DNA of 64,000 bases from Salarchaeum japonicum_A (GTDB lineage Archaea; Halobacteriota; Halobacteria; Halobacteriales; Halobacteriaceae), in assembly GCF_049705945.1 (NCBI RefSeq), contig NZ_JBNAMV010000004.1, positions 1,984,001 to 2,048,000 of the forward strand, given 5' to 3'. How positions within the stretch are numbered: position 1 is the stretch's first letter; each line of letters starts with the position of its first letter. Position numbers and translations under genes: made by a program. This document shows, one piece after another, positions 25,752 to 35,340 of the stretch. Below the pieces are notes generated by a model. That model saw only the letters and a list, made by a program, of their open reading frames with translations, was not told the DNA's origin and ran no database searches.

Positions 25752-28404
25752 GCGTCGGCGTGTCGTGCTCGACGTGCGAGCGGTTCGTCGTCGCGTCCTT
25801 CTGCACCCTTACGAGGTCGTCCGCCGCGCCGAGCAGGCTCTCGTCGTGACTCACCACGAGAATCTGTTCCACGCCGACCGCGCGCATCGACTCCACCAGT
25901 TCCACGAGCTGTGAGACGTGCCCGGAGTCGAGGAACACCGTCGGCTCGTCCAGAATCAGCGGCGGCATCGGCGCGGACCCCTCGATTCCCTCCGAGAGCA
26001 ATCGATAGATGGCGCAGCGGAGGCTGAGGTTGAACAGCGCGCGCTCGCCGCCGGAGAGCTGTTCGGGGTCGAGGCGCTGGCCGTCCTTCTGGTACACCGT
26101 CAGTTCGTACGTGCCGTCGAGTTCGATGCGGGCGTACGAGTCGTTCTGGTAGACGAGGTCGAACGTCTCGTTCAACAGCCGTTCGAGCCGGTCGACGTTA
26201 CGCTGCCGGAGCTCCGCCCGGAGGTCGCCGTACAGCGACTCCAGTGACTCCGTCTCCCCGTGCACGTCTTGTAACTCGGACACCGTCTCTTCGAGCGCGT
26301 CACGCTCTTCGCGGAGGCGTTCGAGCGTGTCGATGTCCTTCTGCACGCCGCCGAGTTTCCCCTGAATCTCGTCGCGGCGCTCGCGCAGGGCGTCGAGTTT
26401 CTCCGCGACCTGTTCGAGGTACTGCGCGGCCTCCTGTTTGTTCGTCTCCGCGGTCTCGATGCGGTCCTCGTCGTACGCGTCTTCGAGCGACCGCTTGCGC
26501 TCGCGGAGGTCGGACAGCCGCTCGCGGCGCTCCTCGTTGCGCTCCGCGAGACTCTCGCGTTTCTCCGCGACGCGCTCCGCGGCGTCCTGCGCGCGCTCGC
26601 GCTCCCGGAGCGCCTCCGCGAGGTCCCCGAGCCGTTCGACCTGCTCGTCGAGCGACTGCTTCTCCGTCTGGAGGTCGCCCAATCGTTCGCGCTGTTTCTC
26701 CACGCGCTCGCGCGCTTCCTCCGCGTCCTCTCGCTTCTCCGACGCGCGCTCCGCGAGGTCGTCGACACGTTCGCGGCTCTCCTCCGCGTCCGAGCGCTTC
26801 TCCGCGACCGCTTCGGCCTTCGCCTCTCGCACCTCCGCTTTCGACTCGCGGCGCGATTCGAGGTCCGCGACCGTCCGTTCCACCGATTCGAGTTCGTCCG
26901 CGCGCTCGATGCGCTCCGCCACGTCTTCGAGTTCACTCTCGATTTCTTCTAAATCTGCTTCGAGGTCGCTGACGCGCTCGCGGTGGTCCTCGATGGCCTC
27001 GACATGCGGCGACCCCTCGACTGGCTGGCCGCACTCCGGACACTTCCCCTCCGCGAGCAACTCCTCTGCGTCCTCGACGCGCGAGCGCGCCGACGCCAGT
27101 TCCTCGCGGACCTCGGTGCGTTCCGTGCGAAGGTCCTCGCGCTCCGCTTCGAGACTCTCACGGTACGACTCGGCCTCGCCGAACGCGACCGGCGCGTCCG
27201 CGAACGCCTCCCGCGCGTCCTCGATGTCGTCCTCGATGGCCGCGATTGTGTCGTCCAGTTCCTCGACCTCCGCGGCCGCGTCCTCGGCGTCGCTCTCCAG
27301 ACTGTCCGCGCGTTCGCGCGCCTCCTCGGCCCGCTCGTCGAGTTCGTCCGCGCGCTCGGCGGCGGACTCGGCGTCCTTCCGGTCGCTCGTCATCTCGCTC
27401 GCGACCTCTTGAACCTCGGACTGCACTTCCTCGCGTTCCGCTTCGAGGTCCGCGCGGCGTTCCTCGACCGTATTGAGGTCGGCGTCCCCGTCGAGGTCGG
27501 TGTCGGCAACGAGCGCGTCCACGCGCTCGTCGAGTTCGTCCGCGCGCTCGCGGTGCTCCCGCAGCGTCTCTCCCAGTTGTTCCCGCTCGTTCTCGGTGTC
27601 GCTGATGGTCTCGCGGAGCTCCGCGATGGTTTCCCTGACGGAGTCGAGTTCCTCGCGTTTCTCCTCGTACTCGGAGAGCACGCGCTCGGCCTCCTCCTTC
27701 GTCTCCCGCGCGTTCTGCTGGTTCTCCTCGAAGCGCTCTATTTCGGACTCGACCTCCGCGAGGTCGGACTTCAGTGCGTTCCGGCGCTCGTGGAGGTCCT
27801 GGTCTTCGAGATCCGCCACGTCCTCCGCGCGCTGTTCGAGGCGACTCCGGTACTCCGTGAGCACGTCCTCCACGCCCAGCCGAGCGTCCCCGGCGCGCTC
27901 GCGGTACTCCTCCAGTTTGCCGAGCTGGAGGAGGTCATCTATCATGTCCTGGCGCTCGCCAGGACTGGCGTTGATGAGTTTGTTCACCTCGCCCTGCCGG
28001 ACGTACGCGCAGTTCACGAACGCCGACGCGTCCATCCGCAGGAGGTCGGCGACGTGCCCCTCCACGTCGGTCACGCCCTCGATACTTCCGGAGGGCGTGG
28101 TGAGAACACAGTCGTGGCGGCCGACGCGTCCGTCCCGAACCTTGAGTTCGCGGGAGAGTTCGTACTCCGCGCCGTCGTGACTGAACCACAGCGTCACGGA
28201 CATCTCCTCCGCGCCCGTCGTCACCACTTCCGCGGCCGTCCCGGAGACGGCGTCCGTCCCGTACAGCGCGAAGAAACACGCTTCGAGCAGGCTCGACTTC
28301 CCGCTCCCGTTCAGGCCGTACACGACGGTGACGCCGCGGTCGAGTCGCACGTCCTCCGCGTCGTAACACTTGAAATTCCGGAGCCGCACGCGCTCGAACT
28401 TCAC
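25738..28404 (-). CDS. rad50: DNA double-strand break repair ATPase Rad50
   Basis: 888 aa SMC-like ATPase. Walker A GLNGSGKSS (30-38), a long antiparallel Glu/Arg-rich coiled coil, zinc hook C455-PE-C458 at its tip, then the second coil and the signature LSGGERALF (about 780), Walker B PLILDEPTVFLD and H-loop SHDESL. Works with Mre11 in end processing. The start overlaps the mre11 stop (ATGA). Confidence 0.97.
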   Translation of the reverse strand: MKFERVRLRNFKCYDAEDVRLDRGVTVVYGLNGSGKSSLLEACFFALYGTDAVSGTAAEVVTTGAEEMSVTLWFSHDGAEYELSRELKVRDGRVGRHDCVLTTPSGSIEGVTDVEGHVADLLRMDASAFVNCAYVRQGEVNKLINASPGERQDMIDDLLQLGKLEEYRERAGDARLGVEDVLTEYRSRLEQRAEDVADLEDQDLHERRNALKSDLAEVESEIERFEENQQNARETKEEAERVLSEYEEKREELDSVRETIAELRETISDTENEREQLGETLREHRERADELDERVDALVADTDLDGDADLNTVEERRADLEAEREEVQSEVQEVASEMTSDRKDAESAAERADELDERAEEARERADSLESDAEDAAAEVEELDDTIAAIEDDIEDAREAFADAPVAFGEAESYRESLEAEREDLRTERTEVREELASARSRVEDAEELLAEGKCPECGQPVEGSPHVEAIEDHRERVSDLEADLEEIESELEDVAERIERADELESVERTVADLESRRESKAEVREAKAEAVAEKRSDAEESRERVDDLAERASEKREDAEEARERVEKQRERLGDLQTEKQSLDEQVERLGDLAEALRERERAQDAAERVAEKRESLAERNEERRERLSDLRERKRSLEDAYDEDRIETAETNKQEAAQYLEQVAEKLDALRERRDEIQGKLGGVQKDIDTLERLREERDALEETVSELQDVHGETESLESLYGDLRAELRQRNVDRLERLLNETFDLVYQNDSYARIELDGTYELTVYQKDGQRLDPEQLSGGERALFNLSLRCAIYRLLSEGIEGSAPMPPLILDEPTVFLDSGHVSQLVELVESMRAVGVEQILVVSHDESLLGAADDLVRVQKDATTNRSHVEHDTPTLNAD

Positions 28405-29606
28405 TGGAACTCACCCATCGCCGCCTGCCCATCGGTCTCGTCGCTCGCTCCGTCGCCGTCCGCCGCGTCATCGACGCCAGACGGTGGGTCGCCGTCGGGC
28501 GGCGAGTCGGCGTCAGGCGCGTCCGAGATTGCTTCCTGCACGCGGTCTTTCACCGCGTCGCGGACGTTCGCGTCGGCGAGTTTGCTCTCCCGGACGGTCT
28601 CGTCGATGTCGCGTGCGGTCGCGCTCAGTCCCAGTTCGCGAACGCGCTCGCGGACGGCCTCGTCGGGGTCGGCGAAACTCACGTCGATGTCGGTCTCGTC
28701 CTCGACCTCGCGGCGGTCGTTCACGCGGGTGACGAGCGCGCCGCGCTCCTCGCCGAACGCCTCCACGTCGGCGGGCGTCACCTGACCGCCCTCGCCCTCG
28801 ACGGTGACGACGACCACCGCGTCCGCCACATCGGCGTCGCGGACGCGGTCCCGGACGTACGCCGTGCCCTCGTCGCCCTTCAATTCGAGGTCGAGGAAGA
28901 CGAAGTCACGGGTGTCCACGCCCCGCCGAGTGATGGTCGCGCCGCCGTCAAACGTGACGATGTTGTAGCCGCGGGGGTCGCGTTCGCTCGCGCTCGCGCG
29001 CTCGGTCGACCCGCAGTACGTCACCCACGTGTCCATCACTTCCGCGCGGTCGGGTGCGTGGTTGTCGCCAAGGAGGAACGCGTCGAAGTCGACGTTCGAC
29101 TCGCCGAGCACGGTCTCGGTCTCCCAGTTCGCGTGCGGGAACGGCGTAAACAGGCCGTGCGAGACGAGCGCGGCGTGCTCGGTTTCAGGGGGTGTGAACT
29201 CGTAGTCGAGCTGGTCGCGTTTCGACTCCGGGACGTAATCGAGACCGTAGAACGTCGTATCCCCGACCGCGGTTCCGTCGGCGTCGAGTCGCGTGGCGAG
29301 GCCGAGCGTTTCGAAGAGGTCGAGCCACTGGCCCTGCCGCGTGCTCTCGTGGTTCCCGACGACGGCGAGGAAGGGGATGTCGTTCTCGCGGAGGGGCGTG
29401 AGGATGTCGATGGTGTCGAGGAGGTCAGGGAGACCGGGCTGGCGGTCGTGGTAGAGGTCGCCGGCGTGCACGACCGCGTCCACGTCGTCCTCGACGGCGT
29501 CCTCGACGACGCTCCGGAACGCGTCCGCGAAGTCCTGGCGACGCACGGGGGAGTGGTACTGGCGGTAGCCGAGGTGGGTGTCCCCCGTGTGGATGACGCG
29601 CGTCAT
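28401..29606 (-). CDS. mre11: DNA double-strand break repair nuclease Mre11
   Basis: 401 aa. Phosphoesterase motifs: HTGDTHLG (metal ligands Asp, His), HAGDLYHD, VVGNHES, VSHGLF and GDNHAP. The C-terminal 70 residues are disordered and acidic. ATG 29606 was preferred over GTG 29612 because GGGAGTGATA gives a ribosome-binding site at good spacing. Operon with rad50. Confidence 0.96.
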   Translation of the reverse strand: MTRVIHTGDTHLGYRQYHSPVRRQDFADAFRSVVEDAVEDDVDAVVHAGDLYHDRQPGLPDLLDTIDILTPLRENDIPFLAVVGNHESTRQGQWLDLFETLGLATRLDADGTAVGDTTFYGLDYVPESKRDQLDYEFTPPETEHAALVSHGLFTPFPHANWETETVLGESNVDFDAFLLGDNHAPDRAEVMDTWVTYCGSTERASASERDPRGYNIVTFDGGATITRRGVDTRDFVFLDLELKGDEGTAYVRDRVRDADVADAVVVVTVEGEGGQVTPADVEAFGEERGALVTRVNDRREVEDETDIDVSFADPDEAVRERVRELGLSATARDIDETVRESKLADANVRDAVKDRVQEAISDAPDADSPPDGDPPSGVDDAADGDGASDETDGQAAMGEFQ

Positions 29607-29648
29607 TATCACTCCCTACTCCGGCGTTCGCGGATAAAGGTTCGGCGC

Positions 29649-29897
29649 TCAGACGTCGAGGCTGTAGAGGCGTTTGCGGGCGTCGGTGAAGGAGAAGCGG
29701 GAGTCGACGACGCCCTCGTCTTCGAGGCGGGTGAGCGCGTACCGGACGGTGCGCGCGGGGAGGAGGGTTTCGTCGGCGATTTCGCTCTGGGTGAGGGTGT
29801 CCTCGTACTCGAGGACTTTCGCGACGAGTTTCGCGCTCGGCGGGAGGTCGCGGACGCGTTCGAGTGTGTCGGCTTCGGCGGACTGAATGGCGCTCAT
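29649..29897 (-). CDS. Small winged-helix (MarR-like) DNA-binding protein
   Basis: 82 aa from ATG 29897 with GGAGGTG just upstream. It consists almost wholly of one winged helix (SAKLVAKVLEYEDTLTQSEIADETLLPARTVRYALTRLEDEG). Located 43 nt upstream of mre11 on the same strand, so it may be the promoter-proximal gene or a regulator of the mre11-rad50 unit. Confidence 0.82.
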   Translation of the reverse strand: MSAIQSAEADTLERVRDLPPSAKLVAKVLEYEDTLTQSEIADETLLPARTVRYALTRLEDEGVVDSRFSFTDARKRLYSLDV

Positions 29898-30008
29898 CAC
29901 CACCTCCTACACCATACCGGGTGATAATATCTTCGGTTCAAACTAATTACTACTGGTTATATTACTGTCACCCGAACTCATTTAGGAACCGCCGCCCTAA
30001 CACTGGTG

Positions 30009-31220
30009 ATGACCGACACCGTCGACGACGTCGACCTCCCGTACGAGGACGGCGCGTCCAAGCAGGAGAAGATCGACGCCCTGCAGGAGCGCCTCGACGT
30101 CATCGAGGAGCAGAACGAGGAGATGCGGGACGAGTTGCTCGACGCGAACGCGGAGAACAACAAGTACCAGCAGAAACTCGAACGCCTCAACCACGAGAAC
30201 AAGAAACTCAAGCAGTCCCCGCTGTTCGTCGCGACCGTTCAGGAACTCAACGACAACGGCGCCATCATCAAACAGCACGGGAACAACCAGGAAGCCCTCA
30301 CCGAAGTCACGGACGAACTGCGGGAGGACCTCGAACCCGGCGCGCGCGTCGCCGTCAACAACAGCCTCTCCGTCGTCCAGCGCCTCGACGACGAGGCCGA
30401 CGTTCGCGCTCGCGTCATGCAGGTCGAGGAGTCCCCGGACGTGGGCTACGAGGACATCGGCGGCCTCCACGACCAGCTCCAGGAAGTCCGCGAGACCGTC
30501 GAACTCCCGATGGAGAACCCCGACATCTTCGACACCGTGGGCATTGACCCGCCGAGCGGCGTGCTCCTGCACGGCCCGCCCGGCACGGGGAAGACGATGA
30601 TGGCGAAAGCCGTCGCCGCGCAGACCGACGCCACCTTCATCAAGATGGCCGGCTCCGAACTCGTCCACAAGTTCATCGGCGAGGGCGCGAAACTCGTCCG
30701 CGACCTCTTCCAGGTCGCCCGCGACCACGAGCCAGCCGTCGTCTTCATCGACGAAATCGACGCCATCGCATCCAAACGCACCGACTCGAAGACCTCCGGG
30801 GACGCCGAAGTCCAGCGGACGATGATGCAGTTGCTCTCCGAGATGGACGGCTTCTCCGAGCGCGGCGACATCCGCATCATCGCCGCCACCAACCGCTTCG
30901 ACATGCTCGACCGCGCCATCCTCCGCCCCGGCCGGTTCGACCGCCTCATCGAAGTCCCCCACCCCGACGAGGAAGGCCGCGAAAAGATCTTCCAGATCCA
31001 CACCCGCGGCATGAACGTCGCCGACGACGTGGACTTCACCGAACTCGCCGCGGAAACCGACGGCTCCTCCGGCGCGGACGTGAAAGCCATCTGCACCGAA
31101 GCCGGCATGTTCGCCATCCGCGACGACCGCGACGAAGTCACCATGGCCGACTTCCGGAACGCCCACGCGAAACTCACCCACGACGACGACGAACCCGACG
31201 TCTCCCGTACTTTCGCCTGA
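30009..31220 (+). CDS. pan: Proteasome-activating nucleotidase (PAN)
   Basis: 403 aa AAA+ ATPase that unfolds and feeds substrates to the 20S proteasome. N-terminal coiled coil (about 17-69), OB fold (about 70-140), Walker A GPPGTGKT (189-196), Walker B VVFIDEID (244-251), sensor/Arg-finger region RAILRPGRFDR. The C-terminus is SRTFA: Phe replaces the Tyr of the usual hydrophobic-Tyr-X gate-opening motif. ATG 30009 is preferred to GTG 30006. Confidence 0.95.
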   Translation: MTDTVDDVDLPYEDGASKQEKIDALQERLDVIEEQNEEMRDELLDANAENNKYQQKLERLNHENKKLKQSPLFVATVQELNDNGAIIKQHGNNQEALTEVTDELREDLEPGARVAVNNSLSVVQRLDDEADVRARVMQVEESPDVGYEDIGGLHDQLQEVRETVELPMENPDIFDTVGIDPPSGVLLHGPPGTGKTMMAKAVAAQTDATFIKMAGSELVHKFIGEGAKLVRDLFQVARDHEPAVVFIDEIDAIASKRTDSKTSGDAEVQRTMMQLLSEMDGFSERGDIRIIAATNRFDMLDRAILRPGRFDRLIEVPHPDEEGREKIFQIHTRGMNVADDVDFTELAAETDGSSGADVKAICTEAGMFAIRDDRDEVTMADFRNAHAKLTHDDDEPDVSRTFA

Positions 31221-31222
31221 AA

Positions 31223-31298
31223 GCCCTCGTCGCGCGCCCCCACGAGGGCGCGCTCCTCGCCCTTTTCATTTCCACCAGGGTCGCGCCCTGCCGGGCGC
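31223..31298. terminator. Overlapping inverted repeats and T-tract after pan
   Basis: Two mutually exclusive 8-bp stems share bases: GCCCTCGT (31223-31230)/ACGAGGGC (31242-31249) and GCGCGCCC (31232-31239)/GGGCGCGC (31246-31253). CGCCCTTTTCATTT follows, then a third 6-bp stem GCGCCC/GGGCGC (31283-31298). Most simply a pan terminator; the alternative pairing is unusual. Confidence 0.55.
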
Positions 31299-31395
31299 TC
31301 CCGTGGTTTGTGGCGGTGTGCTCTTACTGTTCGTTCGCTCAACAAGCTCTCCCTGTCCGAGAAGACTTATGCCGGCCGTGGCGCCGTGTGGTGGT

Positions 31396-32199
31396 ATGAG
31401 CGAAGGCGACGCAGTCGGAATGGTGGACGAACCAGTGACGCCCGAGCGACTCGCGAGCGACCTCCGCAATCTCGGCGTTCGCGGCGAGACGGTCATCGTC
31501 CACTCGTCGGTGTCGAGTCTCGGCTGGGTGCCCGGCGGCCCGCAGGGCGTCGTTGAGGCGCTCCAGAACGCCGTCACCGAAGCGGGAACGATAGTCGTGC
31601 CGACGCACACCAGCCACCTCTGCACGCCGTCGGTCTGGGAGAACCCGCCGATTCCGGACGACTGGCTCCCCGAGGTCCGCGAGTCGATGCCGGCGTTCCG
31701 ACCCGCAGTGACGCCCTCTCGCGGCGTGGGCGCGATTCCCGAGTGCTTGCGAACCCATCCGAACGCGGTACGGAGCACGCATCCGCAGTACTCCTTCGCG
31801 GCGTGGGGCGCGAACGCCGACGAGGTCGTGACCGACCACGAACTCGACTACGGGCTCGGCGAGAACTCGCCGCTCTCAGCGGTCTACGACCGCGACGGCC
31901 TCGTCCTCATGCTCGGCACGGACTACGAGACGAACACGTCCCTCCACCTCGCCGAGACTCGCGCGGACCACGAGCGCGAGGAGACCGTCGAGGAGGGGCC
32001 GATGCTGGTCGACGGCGAGCGCGAGTGGATGGAGTTCATGGATATCGAACGGACGACCGACGACTTCCCGGACGCCGGCGCGGCGTTCGAAAACGACGTC
32101 GGCGTCGAGACGGGACGCGTGGGCGCGGCGGACGCGACGGTCGTCGACCAGCGCTCGCTCGTGGACTACGCGACCGAGTGGTTCAGCCGGAACCGCTAG
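31396..32199 (+). CDS. AAC(3)-family aminoglycoside N-acetyltransferase-like protein
   Basis: 267 aa. Family landmarks: VIVHSSVSSLGWV, VVPTHTSHLCTP, AVTPSRGVGAIPE, RSTHPQYSFAAWG and GLVLMLGTDYETNTSLHLAE (catalytic His/Glu region). ATG 31396 has an ACTTATGC box about 30 nt upstream. Natural substrate in archaea is unknown, and antibiotic resistance should not be assumed because archaeal ribosomes are largely insensitive. Confidence 0.87.
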   Translation: MSEGDAVGMVDEPVTPERLASDLRNLGVRGETVIVHSSVSSLGWVPGGPQGVVEALQNAVTEAGTIVVPTHTSHLCTPSVWENPPIPDDWLPEVRESMPAFRPAVTPSRGVGAIPECLRTHPNAVRSTHPQYSFAAWGANADEVVTDHELDYGLGENSPLSAVYDRDGLVLMLGTDYETNTSLHLAETRADHEREETVEEGPMLVDGEREWMEFMDIERTTDDFPDAGAAFENDVGVETGRVGAADATVVDQRSLVDYATEWFSRNR

Positions 32200-32268
32200 C
32201 ACCGAACCGCCGTTTTCACCCGTCTTGGACCGTCGAAGCGCAAATTCTGCCAGTATCCTCGGAACAGA

Positions 32269-32274
32269 TTTATG
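32269..32274 (+). promoter_or_regulatory. TATA box of the binding-protein gene
   Basis: TTTATG centred about 27 nt before ATG 32298, the spacing expected for a leaderless haloarchaeal transcript. Confidence 0.55.
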
Positions 32275-32297
32275 TGGGGGAAACCATACCTTGAGGT

Positions 32298-33581
32298 ATG
32301 CCATCCAATGTCAATAGACGGGATGTGATTCGTGGCGTCGGAGCCGCAGGCATCGTCGGACTCGCCGGCTGCTCGGGCAACGGCGGGGGAGACGACACGA
32401 CCACCAGCGGCGGCGGTACGACGCAAGCAACGACGACATCGTCCAGCGCGCGCACACTCAAGCAGGGCGTGCTTCTCCCGACGACGGGCGGACTCGCGGA
32501 CCTCGGCGTCCCCATCAACAACGGCGCCATCCTCCCGCGCATCCTCCTCGAAGGCGAGACGGACTTCACGCTCGACTTCTCCGAACAGGACACGCAGACG
32601 GACGCGAACGCCGCGCAGTCCGCGGCGCAGACGCTCCGGAACTCCGGCTACCCGGCGGTCACGGGCGCGGCGTCCTCTGAAGTGACGATCGCGGTCGCGA
32701 AGAACGTCTTCATCCCCTCGGGAATGGTCGGCTGCTCGCCCGCGAGCACGTCGCCCGCCATCACGGACCTCGAGGACAGCGGCCTCATCTACCGTACGCC
32801 GCCGACGGACGCGCTCCAAGGCGAAGTCCTCGCGCAGGTCGCGATGGAGCGCCTCGACGCGTCGAACGCGGCGACGATGTACGTGAACAACTCCTACGGA
32901 CAGCTGCTCTCCGAGAGCTTCGCCACCGCGTTCAACAACGCCGGCGGCGAGATGCTCCAGCAGGTCTCCTTCCAGAAGGCCCAGAGTTCGTACACGTCCC
33001 GCCTCAGCCAGGCGCTCTCCGGCGACCCCGGCGTCGTCGTCGTCATCGGCTACCCCGAGAGCGGAAAGCAGCTGTTCCGGGACTTCTACACCGACTTCGA
33101 CTCGGACGTCCCGATCCTCGTCACGGACGGCCTTCGCTCCGCGAGCCTTCCGTCCGACGTGGGCAACGACATGTCGAACGTCACCGGCACCGCGCCGCTC
33201 GCGGCCGGCCCCGGAACGGAGTACTTCACGGAGCAGTTCCAGTCCGAGTTCGGGAACGAGCCGGGCGTGTTCACGTCGCAGGCGTTCGACGCGACCGCTG
33301 TGTGTCTGCTCGCGAACGCGGCCGCCGGCGAGAACAACGGCGCCGCAATCGCCCGAGAGATGCAGGCCGTCGCGAACCCCGGCGGCGAGGAAGTCCTCCC
33401 GGACACGCTCGCTGAAGGCCTCGAAATGGCCGCGAACGGAACCGAAATCCAGTACAAGGGCGCGTCCAGCGCCGTCGACTTCGACGAGAACGGCGACCTG
33501 AAGGCCGCGACCTACGAGTACTTCGGATTCGAGTCCGGCGGCGGCATCGAGACCATCGACGAGATTCAGTTCACGGCCTAA
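32298..33581 (+). CDS. Branched-chain amino-acid ABC transporter substrate-binding lipoprotein (LivK-like)
   Basis: 427 aa. Tat signal NRRDVIRGVGAAG runs into a lipobox LAGCSG, so it is a twin-arginine-exported lipoprotein, typical of haloarchaea. A Ser/Thr/Gly linker precedes the periplasmic-binding type I fold (GVLLPTTGGLADLGVPINNG, DTQTDANAAQSAAQTL, MVGCSPASTS). Faces the convergent livHMGF operon, its obvious partner. Confidence 0.92.
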   Translation: MPSNVNRRDVIRGVGAAGIVGLAGCSGNGGGDDTTTSGGGTTQATTTSSSARTLKQGVLLPTTGGLADLGVPINNGAILPRILLEGETDFTLDFSEQDTQTDANAAQSAAQTLRNSGYPAVTGAASSEVTIAVAKNVFIPSGMVGCSPASTSPAITDLEDSGLIYRTPPTDALQGEVLAQVAMERLDASNAATMYVNNSYGQLLSESFATAFNNAGGEMLQQVSFQKAQSSYTSRLSQALSGDPGVVVVIGYPESGKQLFRDFYTDFDSDVPILVTDGLRSASLPSDVGNDMSNVTGTAPLAAGPGTEYFTEQFQSEFGNEPGVFTSQAFDATAVCLLANAAAGENNGAAIAREMQAVANPGGEEVLPDTLAEGLEMAANGTEIQYKGASSAVDFDENGDLKAATYEYFGFESGGGIETIDEIQFTA

Positions 33582-33629
33582 CCGGCCACCAAACCGCTTT
33601 TCTTTCGACGCGACCGCCGAATGACGACG

Positions 33630-33669
33630 CGAAGCAGCGCAAAACAGCTCGAAGCAGTGCAAAACAGCA
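33630..33669. repeat. Tandem 20-bp direct repeat
   Basis: Two adjacent copies of CGAAGCAGYGCAAAACAGCW (33630-33649 and 33650-33669; 18 of 20 identical), followed by a degenerate third copy to 33689. It lies between the convergent stops of the binding-protein and livF genes. No coding potential. Confidence 0.7.
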
Positions 33670-33718
33670 CGAGACCGCACGGGACAACAGAGGACGGCGC
33701 GGAAACGAGCTGGCTGGG

Positions 33719-34465
33719 TTAGCCGCCGAGGAAGTCCTGCCGGACCTCCTCGTCCTCGAGGAGTGTGTCGCCGTCGTCCATGTAGCGGTTCTCGCCCTGC
33801 ACGAGGACGTACCCGCGGTCGCAGCGTCGGAGGGCTTCCTTCGCGTTCTGCTCGACCATCAGAATCGACGTGCCGTCGTCGTTGATGCGGTCGATGCGGT
33901 CGAACATGTCCTCCACGAGGTCGGGCGCCAATCCCGCCGAGGGTTCGTCCAGCATCAGGAGGTCGGGGTCGAGCATGAGCGCGCGCCCCATCGCGAGCAT
34001 CTGCTGCTGGCCGCCGGACAGCGACCCGGCAGTCTGCTCCTGGCGCTCTTCGAGGATGGGGAAGCGCTCGAACACGTCCCGGAGGCGGTCCTCCGGTACG
34101 TCGTCGAGGATGTACGCGCCCATCTCGAGGTTCTCGCGCACGCTCAGGCCCGCGAACACGTTCTCGTTCTGCGGGACGTACCCGAGGCTCTCGTGGATGA
34201 TGTCCTCGGGGTTCCAGCCGTGGATTTCGGTGTCGCGGAACGTGATGGAGCCGTCCATGTAGTCGGTGAGACCGAACACGGACTTCATCACGGTCGACTT
34301 GCCCGCGCCGTTCGGGCCGACGATGGTGACGTACTCGCCGTCCCGCACGTCCAAGTCCACGTCGGAGAGCACCTGGAGGTCGCCGTAGCCCGCGTCCAGC
34401 GAGCGCACGGACAGCAGGCCGGCTTCGTCCTCCGGGAGCCGGGTTTCGGCCGAGGCGTCGGTCAT
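33719..34465 (-). CDS. livF: Branched-chain amino-acid ABC transporter ATP-binding protein LivF
   Basis: 248 aa. Walker A GPNGAGKST (50-58), Q-loop YVPQNEN, signature SLSGGQQQM, Walker B LLMLDEPSAGLAP. The SAGLAP variant is diagnostic of LivF. Start ATG 34465 overlaps the livG stop (ATGA). Last gene of livHMGF. Confidence 0.93.
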   Translation of the reverse strand: MTDASAETRLPEDEAGLLSVRSLDAGYGDLQVLSDVDLDVRDGEYVTIVGPNGAGKSTVMKSVFGLTDYMDGSITFRDTEIHGWNPEDIIHESLGYVPQNENVFAGLSVRENLEMGAYILDDVPEDRLRDVFERFPILEERQEQTAGSLSGGQQQMLAMGRALMLDPDLLMLDEPSAGLAPDLVEDMFDRIDRINDDGTSILMVEQNAKEALRRCDRGYVLVQGENRYMDDGDTLLEDEEVRQDFLGG

Positions 34466-35340
34466 ACCGTCCCTCCGAGGTAGGCCTCGATAACTTCCTC
34501 GTTCTCCGTTATCTGTTCCGGCGGCCCCTCGTCGAGGACGCGGCCCTGGTGCATGACGATGACGTGCTCGCAGTTCTCCATGATGAGGTCCATATCGTGT
34601 TCGACTAGGAGGAAGGTCAGGCCCTCCGTCTCCCGGAGTTCGTGGATTCTGTCGAGGAGTTTCTCCTCCAACGTGGGGTTGACGCCGGCGAACGGTTCGT
34701 CCAGCAACATCACGTCCGGGTCGGTCATCAGCGCCCGCGCGAGTTCGAGGAGTTTGCGCTGCCCGCCGGAGAGGTTGCCCGCGAGTTCCTGCGCGAGATG
34801 GTCTATCTCGAAGAACTCCAGGGTCTCCCACGCCCTCTCGCGGACCGCCTCTTCCTCCGCGACGACAGTCGACCGGAGACCCGGAAGCACCGAACGGGTC
34901 GCGGACTCGCCGGACTGCCCGCCCGGCGCGAGCATCATGTTCTCGAGCACGGTCATCTCCTCGAGTTCGCGCGCGAGCTGGAACGTCCGAACCAGCCCGC
35001 GTTGCGCGATTTTGTGGGGGGATTCGCCCGTGATTTCCTCGTCGCGGAAGTGGACGGTTCCGCTCGTCGGCTCGTGGACGCCCGTGATGCAGTTGAACGT
35101 CGTAGACTTCCCGGCGCCGTTCGGGCCGATGAGTCCGGTGAGCGAGCCCTCCTCGACGGCGAACGTCGCGCCGTCGACGGCGGTGATGCCGCCGAACTCC
35201 TTGCGGAGGTTGTTCACCCGCAGCGGGAGGCTCTTCGGCGTCGTCTTCGCGGCTTCCTCCGTGGGCGAGTCGCGCGACTCGGGTTCCGCGTCCAGTTCTT
35301 CGTCCGGTTCGGGGATGTTGGAGTCGTCTGCGTTACTCAT
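34462..35340 (-). CDS. livG: Branched-chain amino-acid ABC transporter ATP-binding protein LivG
   Basis: 292 aa, with an acidic N-terminal extension of about 40 residues before the ATPase core. Walker A GPNGAGKST, LSGGQRKLLE, Walker B VMLLDEPFAGVNP (LivG type) and LLVEHDMDLI. ATG 35340 is supported by GGGAGGTGAG upstream and lies inside the livM end. Confidence 0.93.
   Translation of the reverse strand: MSNADDSNIPEPDEELDAEPESRDSPTEEAAKTTPKSLPLRVNNLRKEFGGITAVDGATFAVEEGSLTGLIGPNGAGKSTTFNCITGVHEPTSGTVHFRDEEITGESPHKIAQRGLVRTFQLARELEEMTVLENMMLAPGGQSGESATRSVLPGLRSTVVAEEEAVRERAWETLEFFEIDHLAQELAGNLSGGQRKLLELARALMTDPDVMLLDEPFAGVNPTLEEKLLDRIHELRETEGLTFLLVEHDMDLIMENCEHVIVMHQGRVLDEGPPEQITENEEVIEAYLGGTV

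Noticed and set aside
31396..32199. Antibiotic-resistance gene
   Set aside because: Family similarity only; archaeal members occur in core genomes and no mobile context is seen.
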